Shown here one piece after another: positions 22,794-34,601 of a DNA stretch of 64,000 nt (the stretch's first letter is position 1; the number at the start of each line of letters is the position of its first letter). Source of the stretch: Ehretia macrophylla (Eukaryota > Streptophyta > Magnoliopsida > Boraginales > Ehretiaceae); NCBI GenBank assembly GCA_037974665.1, contig CM075773.1, positions 50,391,417-50,455,416 on the forward strand, given 5' to 3'. The notes under the pieces are model-generated. The model was given only the letters and a program-made list of their open reading frames with translations. It did no database searches and was not told the DNA's origin. A program made the translations under genes and the position numbers.

Positions 22794-24292
22794 AGTTGGG
22801 CATGCAGGTGACCGAATTTTTTTTTACAATAATGTTATGTTGTGCTAATTGTTTGGACATAGAAATGGATGGTTTGTTTATTGTTGTTTTGCGCAAGCAT
22901 GAGACCTAAATGGGGTCCCTTCCAATACCCACGTTGTCTATGATTTGGCTTGTCTGATTTTGGCACCTGAGATAATGGCTTGAAAAAGTTTTCTTTGGGA
23001 TTTTGAGACTTTTGGTTTAGCAAATAGACTCCTTTGATTTGACACTTAACCCACAAATTTGCAACAAAATTTAATGGAATGGGCAAATGAAACAAAAAAA
23101 AAAGTTAGGTCACTAGATGATTTGAAACCAACAAAAAAAAAACAAATTTAATGGGTGATTTGAAAACTTTAGTAGTTTGTGACGTAATTTATCTTCTTTT
23201 TTTTTTTTAAATGGAGAATACACTTGAAATATATTTTGAATTCACGTAAAGATATAAATTTCAAGATACATAACTATATTCTAACCCACCGAAACTAATC
23301 TTAAAGTGAATGTCATCTTAATTTGACCCCAAAACAAGAATAATTTTCCTACTCACAACCCAAGCCTTCCGGTCCATCTCTAAACTAACTCATTGGGTTT
23401 GTTATACGTAGTTTAATTTGCACAAACTAACTCGATTACCTATCATTCATTATGCTATCTTCCACATGAAAACTTAATCCTCATAGTTCAATATACATTA
23501 TCTAGGACTACTTTCCTTAATACCAAGGACATGAGAATGAACTAATTTCATGTATTTTGTCTGAAATTATTATTCCCATATTCGTTGAAACTATATTATT
23601 TAGGGAATAAGATTCCCAAATTCATTACTTCATACCAAGTATGAGAATTGACAAAAAGTCGGGAATGTCATTTCATTTCTAACTCATTCTATCATTCCAA
23701 TCGCCACCTTAATTCATTATCATGGTTCTTAATTAGTTCATTCATATGTAATCCATCTTACTTAGCTTTTAGATGATGCCACCATCTTCATCAATTATAT
23801 TACATATATCTCTTTTATGTTCTATAAGTATTATGCTTCCCAAAAAACAAATATGGAGTAATCCCAAAAACTTGAGAAACTTGAACCTAAAAATAATTTC
23901 TCTTAAATCTCTTATTGGAATATGTATTTTCATTTTCCGTCGAACCAAAAACAAAGTTAAAGTTCATCATAAATATTTCTTGATCGTTAACCGATTTAGA
24001 GCATACGTAGAAGCATGCATCTACACTATAGAATTTATATATAGTCTTGAAGTGGATATAATATAATCCAACCTAAAGTGAGTCCTCGTTACCATCAAAC
24101 AATAAAAAAAATAAAAAAGCAGAGTTAAAGAATCACTTTTGGAGGATTAATTTTAGTTGGTAGCTAAAATGTATTGCTAACTAAGATGTCTACGTGATGC
24201 ATGCGCTACCTATTAGCACCTTGAATTTGAACACTTTCGCGAAAAGAGGATCAATTATCAAGTCATATTTACTGTTCGAGAATATGAAAAGA

Positions 24293-24960
24293 TGATTCCA
24301 GACAATAATAGTTGAACACCTTAGGTTTATTCGTGGCTAGCTATGTTGTTCGATCATAATTAAGTACTCTTGTCTCTTGTCAAGTGAATGTTGAATTATA
24401 AGGTATATAATATACCTTTGATAGATTTCGTACCTCAAGTTGCTTTATAATGTCTTTTCAAATTCTATTACTAACAGGGACAGATTCAGAAATTTTTCTT
24501 AATAAAAGCTAAATACATAATTTTTTTACTATATGAATATATATATTTTTTTCAGTGGGGACTAATTAATTTTTTTTACTTAAAAATATATAGATATTGG
24601 GGTCCAACTATATATCCGCCCCTCATTACATACACTAAATCTTTTTTTTTTTCTTCCTCTTTTTTTTTTTTTAATGACGAAAAATTCTCTTGAAAAACCA
24701 TTTGATTCTAGATAATAATAATTGAAGCTCTCTCGTAGGATATGCTTCAGTTTAGTTGTGCATCTTTAGCTTGCTACTCAATTATTATGATTTATCAAGG
24801 ATAAGATTCCATAATTATGGTTATGTTGTTCGATCATGGAGATTTGTATTCTTGTCTCTTGTCAAGTGAATGTTGAATTATAGGGTAAATAATATACCTT
24901 TGATAGATTTTATACCTCAAGTTGCTTTATAATGTCTCTTCAAATTCTGTGACGCTAAAT
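24293..24960 (+). repeat. Diverged direct duplication split by a hAT MITE
   Basis: The block ATGTTGTTCGATCAT...CTTGTCTCTTGTCAAGTG...TACCTCAAGTTGCTTT... occurs near 24343 and again near 24826. A leading motif GATTC(C/T)AGA(C/T)AATAATA occurs near 24293 and 24704. The two copies have different spacing because copy 2 has extra sequence, and a hAT-type MITE sits between them. Confidence 0.7.
24475..24624. mobile_element. hAT-type MITE
   Basis: Begins CAGGGACAGATTCAGA and ends ATATATCCGCCCCT(C), inverted ends of the same GGCGGAT family as the other hAT MITEs here. Flanks ATTACTAA and ATTACATA match at 6 of 8 positions, a plausible decayed target duplication. Confidence 0.5.
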
Positions 24961-25213
24961 CACATTTCTTCTTCTTTCTCATCGAAGGAAAAAGTGTACG
25001 TTTTATTCCCAGCCACATAACAGACTAGAATGCAGAATCATTCTAAAAGCAGCTATACAAAAATTTCTGAAAGGGCTAAATATCTTTATTCTCATTCTTT
25101 TGGTTTTCACTTTGCCTACAGAAATAGAAAAAGGTAAAAAGAGTTTGGCTTCAATAATGGTTTAGAATGCAGTGATTGTAATACTAATCTTAATGCTTGC
25201 AATATAACTATTG

Positions 25214-25630
25214 CGTGTTAGCCAAGGACTTGTGTTTATTTTTTTAGCTTAAATTCAGAGGTTAATCGTACTACAACCAATAGGATTACAAAATAACGAA
25301 CTTTGGGGATGTTGGCATTGTTCTGTTGTATAAGTTTGGTAGTCTTCCGATTCATATGGTTGGTTATTACGTGAGAGCCAAGGACGTGTGTTTATTTTTT
25401 AGCTCAAATCCAGAGATTAATCGTACTGTGTCCAATAGGATTACAAAGCAACGAATGTAAGGGATTTTTTTTTTTTTTTACTCGATCAGCAATGAGACTT
25501 TCATTGTAACAGACTCATAATTACAAGAGGAGTATATACGCTCTCTGGTCAAAATACAAAGTGTAAAAATGTAAGGGATGTTTCACTATTTCATTGTATA
25601 AGTTTGGTATGGTAGTCTTCCAATTAATAT
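25214..25630 (+). repeat. Tandemly duplicated segments with a later insertion
   Basis: A block containing AGCCAAGGAC(T/G)TGTGTTTA and GGATTACAAA occurs at about 25222 and again at about 25374. A second block containing TTGTATAAGTTTGGTA occurs near 25325 and 25594. The second copy of this unit is interrupted by the poly-T-headed insertion at 25466-25567. Confidence 0.65.
25466..25567 (-). mobile_element. Short LINE-type retroposed 3' end (102 bp)
   Basis: A segment starting with about 14 T is flanked on both sides by AATGTAAGGGAT (25454-25465 and 25568-25579), a perfect 12-base target duplication. On the minus strand it is a short transcript tail ending in poly(A), preceded by TTGCTGATCGAG, as seen at plant LINE 3' ends. 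It shows target-primed reverse transcription that stopped after about 100 bases. Confidence 0.7.
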
Positions 25631-26077
25631 GTATAAGAATTCTAGCTAAGGATGCTATGAATTTCTTAAAGACGTACTTAACATCAGCAGATCTTATCCC
25701 CATATATTAAAGAAATATCCTTGTGCATATATATTTATATATATGTAGGACTTAATCTGAAAGTATAACATAAAAGTATCTTTCCTTTTGAGGATAATAT
25801 TTTTTTTCTTTCCTTTTTTGTTAATTATATATGGGGCAAAGCAAATGGTGGACTGGTGTAAATTATTGTAGATGGCTTGAAACCTCACAAACTTAAGAGT
25901 CAGTCGTTGCTCTTTTAAAAATATAAAGCACTAGGCCGAGACTATACATTCTATATATATATATATTACATAAATATTTGTCAAATACATTCTGTATATT
26001 ACGGGATGATATTTTATCATCTCTTTTATATGATAAGAATTTTTATTGCATAAAAGAGAGATTTGATATTAAAGCTA

Positions 26078-26453
26078 AGGAAAAATTGCAAAAATTAACA
26101 GTCTTTATTATTTTTCTAAAATTTTAAATTCATCTCTATTGTTTAAAATTAGTCAATTTAGTCCCTACTATTTTCCAAAAATTTCAAATTCGTCCATATT
26201 GTTGAAAATTAACCAATTTAGTCCCTATTATTTTCTAAAAAGTTTCAATTTTGTCACAATTTTATTTTTCAATAGTAAGAACTATTTTGAATTTTATATG
26301 AAAATAATAGGGACTAAGTTGAAATGTTTTAAAAATAATAGGGCGAATTTAATTTTTTTAAAAAGAAATATGAACTAAATTGACTAATTTTAAACAATAA
26401 GGACAAATTTGAAATTCTAAAAAAATAATAGTGGCCATTTGTACCATTTTCCC
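26078..26453. mobile_element. Mutator-type MITE with long inverted repeats
   Basis: The left arm AGGAAAAATTGCAAAAATT pairs with a right arm ending GTACCATTTTCCC. Inverted similarity extends inward well beyond 100 bases, with GGACTAA/TTAGTCC and CAAATTTGAAATT/AATTTCAAATTCG motifs in opposite orientation. Flanks are TTAAAGCTA on both sides (26069-26077 and 26454-26462), a perfect 9-base target duplication, the length produced by Mutator-like transposases. The interior is non-coding. Confidence 0.78.
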
Positions 26454-26812
26454 TTAAAGCTAACATAACAAACTACGCGAGATGACAACCCTTGTTCGAA
26501 CAAGTCCGAAATGGGGTACATTATACAAGAGTTCTTACAAACAAAAGAGGATGAAACATTAATTTCTTAACATAAAAATGTTTCCTTTCCATGTATTCTA
26601 GTTACCTGAAAAATAACATGCAATTTAAGTGTATGAAAATAATTTATCAACCAACAAAAAAAAAATACATTCTTAGAGAATATGATCCAATGGGTATCCC
26701 AGTAATTAAATGGCCTAGAGGAAAGTTAAAACTATTGTATTCAAATTGTTGTCTCCTTATCTAGTGTGATTTGGATAAACGCAAGTCTAAGATAAGATGC
26801 TAATACTTGAGC

Positions 26813-27078
26813 CACTATTACATTTTGGATCTTTTGTAACACTCAAATTGAAAATTAAAAAAAAAAAATTATTGTGAAAAAAAAAATCCATTGCAATAAG
26901 TGTCTTATTGCAATGATTTTTAACTTTGTATAAACTAAAACCTTTTGCAATGGTTAAAAATTACATTTTGGCAATGATATGTAATGATTAAAGTTATGTG
27001 CAAAGACTTTTAGCCTTTTCTGCAATAGTTTTAAATATCTTTAAATGTTGCAATAGATAAAAAAAAAATGTAGTAGTG
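26813..27078. mobile_element. CACTA-type MITE
   Basis: Starts CACTATTACATTTT and ends AAAAATGTAGTAGTG, an inverted terminus close to CACTACTACATTTT. Inside are repeated TTGCAATGG/TTGCAATAG motifs in both orientations, resembling CACTA subterminal repeats. The three bases on either side (AGC and AGT) nearly match. About 266 bases and non-coding. Confidence 0.55.
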
Positions 27079-27817
27079 AGTTTATGATTGATCATTCTAA
27101 CATTACACTAGAAGTCTTGACTAATTTATTTTTCAAAATGAAAATTTTATTATTTCTAATAAACATGACATCAAAATACTTACATGATTTAAGAATCTGA
27201 ATCAATTTTGCAGATATATGCAGAAAAATGCGATTAAAAAAACTTTGCAATTATTCATTAATTTGACACTGCTGGCGGGTTTAACCTATATAAGTTAAGT
27301 TGCAGTCAGTTTCATTCTTATTAGAAAATGAAGAGAAGTGATGATATTTACAAAAGGTTTAAGAACTTGGTTGCTGAGAATATATGATACTAGATACTAG
27401 CTAGACATAAGTAAGCGGGGAATAGAACTCTCGTGGTGAAGGTTATACCTCAAATTAGGATAAATGCGGGGAACAAATAATTCTAGGAGGAATTATTCGT
27501 CTTCCTTTTCTTTGATGTCATAATATGCCTATTCTTCAAGATGAGGAGTATAAATAACTATAAAAAAAAAAAAGCACATAGAATTGATTCTGCATAGTAG
27601 TAACAAATTTTGGGATGGACATAATACGACATAGGAAAGGCTTAAGTGTTAATAGTGATTCATGAATAATCAACATCATTCTACGTTGAGTCACATCATC
27701 ATATGTTGAGTTATAGCTAGATAATTTCGCAAAACAATATGCAGAAAAAAAAAAAAAAAAAAAAAAGGTTCATAAAAGCACATGGATATGAATTGCAGTA
27801 TGCCAATAACATATACC

Positions 27818-28043
27818 CAGGGACTTATGTACTATTCAAGGGTGAGTGGAGACTGTAGTTTTTATGGACCCCAAATTTTCTAAAAATATATTTATGTCTT
27901 TTGATACATTTTTAGTGTGAAAAAGCAATTAGTCTCCACTAAAATGAAAATAAATACTGTTCATATATATATATATATATATATATAGAAGTTTAATTAA
28001 TGTGTTTTAACTCCTATAAAACAAAAATATAGATCCACCCATG
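27818..28043. mobile_element. hAT-type MITE with internal TA microsatellite
   Basis: Begins CAGGGACTTATG and ends GATCCACCCATG; the ends are imperfect inverted repeats related to the other hAT MITEs here. Flanks CATATACC and TATATAAC agree at 6 of 8 bases. A TA run of about 24 bases lies at 27965-27989. Confidence 0.4.
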
Positions 28044-28419
28044 TATATAACTTTAATATATAGCGTTATGAGAATTTTAATGGTAGTGAATCCCCACATA
28101 ATGTTATAGTGTTAAGAATCTGAAATCCATAACTTTAGGTTTGTGTCAAATTAACTTTAGGTAAAAGTCATCAATGCCATTCAAGATAAAAAGATGTACA
28201 AGATATGACATCTTGCAACCATGAAATTTGGTAACTATTAACACCAAAATATATATTACATTTTTGTGGTTTTCAGTGATTAAACATGATTTTCATACAT
28301 CATCCATTGACACTAAGGATCAATCCCCTTCAAAATTTTGGTTTTTGTCTAAGCCACAAATCTATTATAAGAAAACATATCAGCCCTTGTTTTATTACAA
28401 CAACCGTGATTCTCTGGGA

Positions 28420-28576
28420 TGTATTGTCGCCACTTGTTGACAATTTCCCGACATGGTGGTGGCGACGTCTAAAGCTTATTGAAGACTGCAATCGAATCCT
28501 TCAAAGTCATGAGCACGATCGAATCGCCCGTATTTATAGGGAAGCTAATCAACGTATAAAACAGTTAGCTAATTAA
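28420..28576 (+). pseudogene. RNase H-like fragment of a LINE-type element
   Basis: The reading frame ending at 28576 contains KLIEDCNRILQ...RIARIYREANQ, resembling the end of the RNase H (RVT_3) domain found downstream of plant LINE reverse transcriptases, where the IYREAN block precedes a conserved Asp. Here the following ADxLA-type motif is altered and no other domain part is present, so it is a remnant. Assignment by pattern only. Confidence 0.4.
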
Positions 28577-30390
28577 TTTTAAATTGCATTGACCTCTTGA
28601 CCTCACATTATTGTTCATCAAAAGTTGCATCAGTTGATAGTGTTGTGTTAGAAAAGAACAAACGAAAAAAAACTTCCCATAAGATGATTGTTTAACATAT
28701 GTAACGACTTCTGTCTCTATTGTATTAATGATTCATTGAACCATTCGTTTCCCCTTTACTCTATTATGTACACATTCATCGCGCTAGCTGCTTGCTGAGT
28801 ACTTACTTTTCGTAAAAGCAACAACTAGAAAAACTTGGCTAAGATTGCAAATGATAATATTAAGGATGGACCTTAAAAAAAATATGACGTTGGAAAAGAG
28901 GAAAAAGGTGACAACAACTCCCATTTGGGTATATAGAGGTGGGCATATCACCATTAACTGAAGATGTAGACAGGCGAGTAATAGGGCGCCTCTTAAGCAA
29001 ACATGTAATTGACTTTTTAACCTTTTCTCTAATCTTTTTCTTTTAACGACATAAAATACTCCTAAAAAACCAGTTCACGATAGGGTTCAAATTTTAGGAC
29101 ACATATTTCATTTGAAAGAGATCCTATGCTCTCTTTGGTTAGACACAAGACTATATTCGATTGGTTTTTAAGGAGAATAATCTCTTAACTAATTTGAACA
29201 CGAGATATAAACAAGTGTGTCAAGGTCTACTTAATTTGTCTTAGGAAAAATAGCCCCTTAGCCGGAGATGTGAATAAGTCTTCGTGTCTACTAGACTGGT
29301 CTCAAGAAAAATAATCTCTTAACTGATTCGAACTCGAGATATGAATAAATCTCATCCTAACGCGTCTATCGCACTGTCACTAGAATAACCCTTGGGGTAT
29401 ATGAAGGGTACAAGAGCTAGCTAGGTTGTGAAGCAACATTGATTTTCCTTTCTACACTAATCATTGTGAAGCAACATTAATTTTCCTTTCTACACTAATC
29501 AATATACACTTACCAAACCGTGACTCTGAAATGCAATTGCTCGTATTATGGTCCATACCACTCACTTATCTACAACGACCCTTCAGGAGCCATTTTGGAT
29601 TTTGTTACGCATTCAAACACTAATTAATCATACGTTACCATCTGAAAAGCTATACTCATTTTTTGAAAATTCCCAAAAAACATGCCTCCAACGATCACTT
29701 TTCTAATTTTTCAACATAAATAATCAAATTTATTATGTCTATATCCACGAGTCAGATCCCACTTAAATGCTCTAAATTAAACATCAACTTCAATTTGTTG
29801 CATGTCACGTTATTCAATTTGAAATATTTATTGGGAACTAACTTGCTATCCTCATTTGCTAGCATGATGCAGACAATGAGCATACTAATAAATATTAATT
29901 GGTTGCCAGCTCCTTGAATAGTGCAACCACTAAGGAAACAATTTTTTTTTTTTTTTGTGCGATGAAAATAATTACAAGACTTAGTTAGGTCATTTCTACT
30001 GTTCTAACCTTAAAGAGGACGTGACTCTTGATGCTACAATCTCAATCCTCAAATTCACAGATTGTTAAAAAACTCGTTGGTATCGATTACATGGTCTATG
30101 GACTTTTGTTGCTATTATCTACTTAGATGAAAAGTCGTTAATTAAATTAAATTGTTAGAATATGCACTTGTCTTATATAGAAAAATTATAAATTTTTAAA
30201 CCACCATATAAAATATCGAGTTACTTCACCTGATACCAATTGATTTTATAATAAAATCTCAATTAAGAAAAAGAAAGAAAAAAATAATAATGCGAGAACA
30301 TATAAGAATTACGTGGTTCAACTATACTTACGTCCATAGGACAAGAAACCCTCCCAAGACCTAAGTTAATGCTCTCTAAACTATAAACAA

Positions 30391-30530
30391 TGAGACGTGG
30401 CTCCTAACTACAAGTTAGAAGATTTTACTTGTAAAAATTTAATGCTAATCCACCAAGTATTGAGACGTGGCTCATAACTACAAGTTAGAAGGTTTTATTT
30501 GTAAAAATTTAGTGCTAATCCACTAAGTTT
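30391..30530 (+). repeat. Tandem duplication, period 70
   Basis: Two copies of a unit starting TGAGACGTGGCTC and containing ACTACAAGTTAGAAG and TGTAAAAATTTA, at 30391 and 30461, with a handful of differences. Confidence 0.85.
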
Positions 30531-30570
30531 AAGGTTCCTATCTTCTACTCTAATTAGATTTTACTTACCT

Positions 30571-30670
30571 TTATAAATTAATTTAAAAAAGTATGAGTCA
30601 GTTTTCAAGGACTATTACCCCCATAAATTAATTAAAAAAAGTATGAGTCAGGTTTCAAGGACTATTACCC
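30571..30670 (+). repeat. Tandem duplication, period 50
   Basis: Two copies of a unit with AAATTAATT, AAAAGTATGAGTCAG and TTTCAAGGACTATTACCCCC, starting near 30571 and 30621. Confidence 0.85.
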
Positions 30671-32241
30671 CCACTAAATAGGATTCGTTGAATTCTCGCA
30701 TTAGAATCTATGAGATTACGTCATATTTCTGGTCATGACGCGACAACAAAGGATTTCAACGTTGGATTGTGACATACAATCATGGCTTGATTTAATTTTA
30801 TTGTGTGAACCACTATAAATATAGGATGAATTTCATCAAATTAAAAAAAAATAAAAAATCTCATATTTCTGGTATAATTTGTGGCCACAAGTTATTTAGA
30901 ATGTGCCATATGTATCCTCTTATCGAAGAGTCAGCATCTGCTAGACATCTAACTTGTAATATCATTCCAAATGTGCAACTGTTAAATTTACAAGTGGATC
31001 ATTTAGTGCTAAAAATCAAGCATGCTTAGGTTTAATCAGCATATCTTCTTTTGAACACAGATATGAAAAATAAAGGGAAAATGGTGACTATGCGCTTAAT
31101 TAAGCTTTTATCTAATACTTTTTCTGTCCTAGTGGAACACATAAACGTATGTGTGCTGTCATTGAGTTTATCATAGTTAGGTCATTGCGTTGCACAAAAA
31201 GCGTCAGTCTTCTTTTTATACAGTTTACCTAAAAGAATTTTTAGAAAACAGGATTCAAAAATAAATGGATTGCTTCGAAGAGGAGAGGTCGAATTGGGGT
31301 ATATGAAATATAATTGAACCATTATAAATCAATTCTTGTAAATTTAAGATGAATGACTGGTTGATTTATGTTACGAAAGAAAGACATTAAGTTTCAGTCT
31401 TCTTTTATATTAGTCTGCCTAAAACCACTTGAATTTTTTTCCTTTGCTTTCTGCAGATTGAATCAAATATTATAGCCTTCATATGGTTGGACAGAGTATT
31501 AAGGCAATATAGCTTATTGTAATTATGATCTTGTGCTTGAAAACTTCTATCTCTTCTCGCCTTTGGATGACCTAGAATAGCATTAAGGCATACCGCGTCA
31601 CGTGGAGATAGAATAAAGTGGTTCATAGTAAAAACTCCAATCGCTGACATATGTCCCAAGGTAAACCATCGCCTATTAGGTCCCGCAATTGATTCTACCA
31701 ACGGTAATGAGCTAGGGCTATGAATTTTTATAATATGATCGAATCGTTTCCACGAATATTATTCATTTTGTACCAGGCGTGACCAGAATAGGCTGTTTCA
31801 CAGTGTTTGTAGTTTTTGAGTGAATTTAAAGGGTCTTGCATAACAAGTTATGAGTCATCAGAAAATAATATATGTTTTAGTTAGGGCATTGCTCATATCT
31901 CTAAAATCCAGTTCAGCCATCAACTTAGCCTATTTTGAGCTATAAAAATGAGTAGGGTAAGACATGAATCGAAATATTAATAAGCTATACATACTAATTT
32001 GAGGAAACTAATGATTGTCTGCTTTAACGAGTCATTGTTGGTGGGATTGGTTGGATGACGTCTTTAGATAGTGTTGATCCAAGTTGTGCATGGTGTGTGA
32101 TAAATTCATTCATGTTTTGCAAAGCAAATCTCCAAATAAATTAAAACTTGATGATTACAGCAATATAGGTCAGATGGGTCGTCGTCAGTGGGCGATTAAT
32201 CTCATTATATGGGGACATTGACCTAAACAATAAGACGGAAT

Positions 32242-32874
32242 GTGGGCGATGGCAATAACACTTTCTTGTGGTGGGATTTGTGGCACCCACTGGGACAACC
32301 TGAAATTGTCACAGCTTCACGCTTTGGACTTCAAAGTAAAGTTTGTGTGGTAATCAAAGGGGATTCATTTCGCTGCCCTAGATGCTTGTTGTCTCTTGAT
32401 TCTACCTTTGTGGAGATTAACCCTAACAATGAGGACTATATCTATTGGGAAGGTGGCTATAATGGTGATTTTGATACAAAAGCAACGTGGGAAGCAGTTA
32501 GACACCGCCATCCAATAGTGCCTTGGTTTCACTTACTTTGGAAAAACTATCACATACCAAAGCACAACTTTTGCTCTTGGCTTGCTATCCTTGATAAATT
32601 GCCAACACGGTATTGTCTTATGAGTTGGGGATTTCAACTTCACGGGGTTTGTATCCTTTGCAATATGGTCCTGGAGACAAGGGATTATCTGTCCTTTGAA
32701 TGTTCGTTTAGCCGAAGAGTTTGGAGTTGTGCAGCAAGAATCAAAATTTTGGGTATTCAATGGGATAACATTTTACAAGGCTGCAGTATCATTGCAAAGA
32801 CAAAGACATTGCAGGCATCTATTATTAAACTTATGTTTTGTGCTTATATTTATCACCTTTGGCGTGAGCGTAAT
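32242..32874 (+). pseudogene. LINE reverse-transcriptase C-terminal zinc-binding domain (zf-RVT), part 1
   Basis: Begins with GDGNNTFLWWDLWHPLG, the usual block between reverse transcriptase and zf-RVT in plant LINEs. It continues with the zf-RVT core (FHLLWKNYHIPKHNFCSWLA, LPTRYCLMSWG, CILCNMVLETRDYLSFECSF, SRRVW). It is open to YHLWRERN, where the hAT element interrupts it. Reading frame resumes at about 33887 as the part after the insertion. There is no reverse-transcriptase core, so it is non-functional. Confidence 0.8.
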
Positions 32875-33880
32875 CAGAGGCACCCCTGGTCCCCCCAATT
32901 TTATATGTTTTTAAAAAAAATTAGTTATATTTTTAAAATAAATATTTATTGGGCCCCCCCATTAAAAACAAAAAACAAAAAAAAGGACTGAGCTTGTTGT
33001 ACCGCACCAAGTTCCAAAAAGTTAACTTCACCAAAACTTTGTCCAAAAGTGCACAAATGAGTTTTGATCAAAAGCAAAAAGCACATTTCATCAGGGCAAA
33101 TTTCAGTTTTCAGTTTTAGTTTTCTGCATTTCCGTCGTTTCAACTCACAAAGGCCATAGCTGTCGCTGAGGTAATTTTTTTGTTTATTTATTATTTTTTA
33201 ATCTGATTTGTGTTTAGCTGATAGATGATAAACATTTTTCTTTATCATTTGAGTTTGGTTATATGATTGTGAATTGTGATTGGTTTTTTTATGCATTCTC
33301 AATTATTTGTCTTTTATTTATTTTTTTCTACAATGCACTTACTCTTGAATCTTGTCTTTTATTTATTTTTTTAAAAAGAGTTTGTATTGTAGTTAATTTT
33401 TTTCCAAAGTAATTTTATGCATTATTTTTTTCTTATTGTTATTTTATGTGTTGTTAATAGGTGAATATTTTGAGTCACAACACTAACAAAGAGATTAAGG
33501 TAAGCAATTTTGTACGAAATACTTGTAGAGTTGCAGTAATTTTTTATAATGTATATTTTCTATTAGATGATATTTTCATGGTCAATTTTTTATTAAAAAA
33601 ATGGTACTTTCTATTGATATATTTTAGTTTGCTTTATTTATTTATTTTTTAGGCTAGGTAATTTTAGAATTTCTTTATATATGATAAATTTAAGAGATTT
33701 TTTGTATGAATAGTATTTTTTATTGGATATATATGTACATAACTAATTACTTTACATAATCTTGTGTCATTTTGTTAAATAGTATTCTTTACATGTGTTT
33801 GTATTTACAATATATTATATCGTTAATCTTTTTAACTAAATCTCGGTCCCTCCTATGTTGAAATCTTGGGACTGCCCCTA
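32875..33880. mobile_element. Non-autonomous hAT element inserted in the LINE
   Basis: Starts CAGAGGCACCCCTGGTCC and ends GGGACTGCCCCTA, with terminal inverted repeats CAGAGGCA/TAGGGGCA. The LINE frame stops at RERN before it and resumes with RIFRNKVTNEEQVINSI after it. CGTAAT is present on both sides, consistent with a hAT target duplication with decayed ends. The ~1 kb interior is AT/T-rich with no transposase frame; a leader-like segment at about 32985-33170 ends at a GTAATT donor-like site. Confidence 0.72.
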
Positions 33881-33886
33881 CGTAAT

Positions 33887-34130
33887 GCACGGATTTTCAG
33901 GAATAAAGTTACAAATGAGGAGCAAGTCATCAATTCTATTTCCAACGATATACGATACACACTGATGTCAAAAGGGAGATTTAGAAATCATCGATTCAAT
34001 AGAGAGATCTGTAACCAATGGAAATTTAGTGATTTACTTGTGTTGTTTCAGGAGGCTTTTTGCTCTTTTTGTTTCGTTTATGGTGTTATCATTTTTTTTG
34101 ATAATGAAATAAAAACTTTCTTACTAACCC
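33887..34130 (+). pseudogene. LINE polyprotein end, part 2 after the hAT insertion
   Basis: Continues the zf-RVT domain frame with RIFRNKVTNEEQVINSI, then RNHRFNREICNQWKF, and reaches the LINE 3' untranslated tail (TTTTTGATAATGAAATAAAA) before the poly(A). Confidence 0.6.
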
Positions 34131-34332
34131 GCAAAAAAAAAAAAAACAATAAGACGGCTACCATCCCACTCAAATCTCTTTTTGGTTTAAGAAACTAGCC
34201 AGTACTTTGTGATACATGCTTTATGGATATGAAAATTTGTTCTACGCACATTAATATATCATATCTTGTTATTTTTCGAATGTAACATTAGCAAAAGAAT
34301 TTGGTGGCATTTGCTTAAGGTGGCATAGATCA

Positions 34333-34363
34333 CTGCAAGAATTTGTAAGTGGAATTCTTGCAG
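34333..34363. repeat. Short perfect hairpin
   Basis: CTGCAAGAATT and AATTCTTGCAG form an 11-base perfect stem with a 9-base loop. Confidence 0.7.
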
Positions 34364-34410
34364 CAACTGCGTTATTAATTTCCACAAGAAGAACAGACTC
34401 CAAGAAATTG

Positions 34411-34601
34411 CCTCAGGGATATGGTTCATCGATAGTGAAGAAAAAATCGCTCTTACGAAATTGTAAGTTTGACACTCTAAATTACTCTGGAGTTTTCCCC
34501 TTGACTAACTAGTGCATGTATGGAAACGCATCGCTATACCGAAGTACACCAATTGATGATCAAACTTTGTCAACTGAGTTTTTACATCATCCAAAAAACT
34601 A
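34411..34601 (+). mobile_element. tRNA-derived SINE, diverged copy
   Basis: Shares with 35622-35843 the block AAATCGCTCTTAC, the B-box-like TAAGTTTGACACTC, the segment CAATTGATGATCAAACTTTG and an end in CATC plus A-run. Flanks ACTCCAAGAAATTG and ACTCCTAGCAATTA are similar, consistent with an old target duplication. Confidence 0.55.

Larger units (their letters stand above)
22794..28419. other. Repeat-rich intergenic region
   Basis: No gene recognised. Small repeats listed separately (duplicated block at 24293-24960, duplicated segments at 25214-25630, MITEs at 24475, 26078, 26813 and 27818) lie in AT-rich DNA. Open stretches such as 22835-23095 (minus) and 23773-24066 (plus) have no recognisable domains and look like chance. 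Confidence 0.5.
28577..32224. other. Intergenic with small duplications
   Basis: No gene recognised. Two repeats of a TAATCTCTTAACT(A/G)ATT(T/C)GAAC segment lie near 29187 and 29311. Two tandem duplications (period 70 at about 30391-30530 and period 50 at about 30571-30670) are listed separately. An open frame at 31405-31701 (minus) shows no known domain. Confidence 0.45.
32239..34143 (+). mobile_element. 5'-truncated LINE with perfect target duplication
   Basis: The element ends in a poly(A) run and is bounded by AAACAATAAGACGG on both sides (32225-32238 and 34144-34157), a perfect 14-base target duplication. It retains only the C-terminal zinc-binding part of the LINE polyprotein and the 3' end, about 900 bases once the hAT insertion at 32875-33880 is set aside. 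The 5' truncation is typical of L1-like retrotransposition. Confidence 0.88.

Noticed and set aside
29187-29350. SINE-like B box (GATTCGAACTCGAGAT)
   Set aside because: Two similar segments exist, but no A box, body or tail, and the element borders cannot be set.
31405-31701. Minus-strand open frame of 98 codons
   Set aside because: No recognisable motif, no splice context and no sign of a start context; likely chance.
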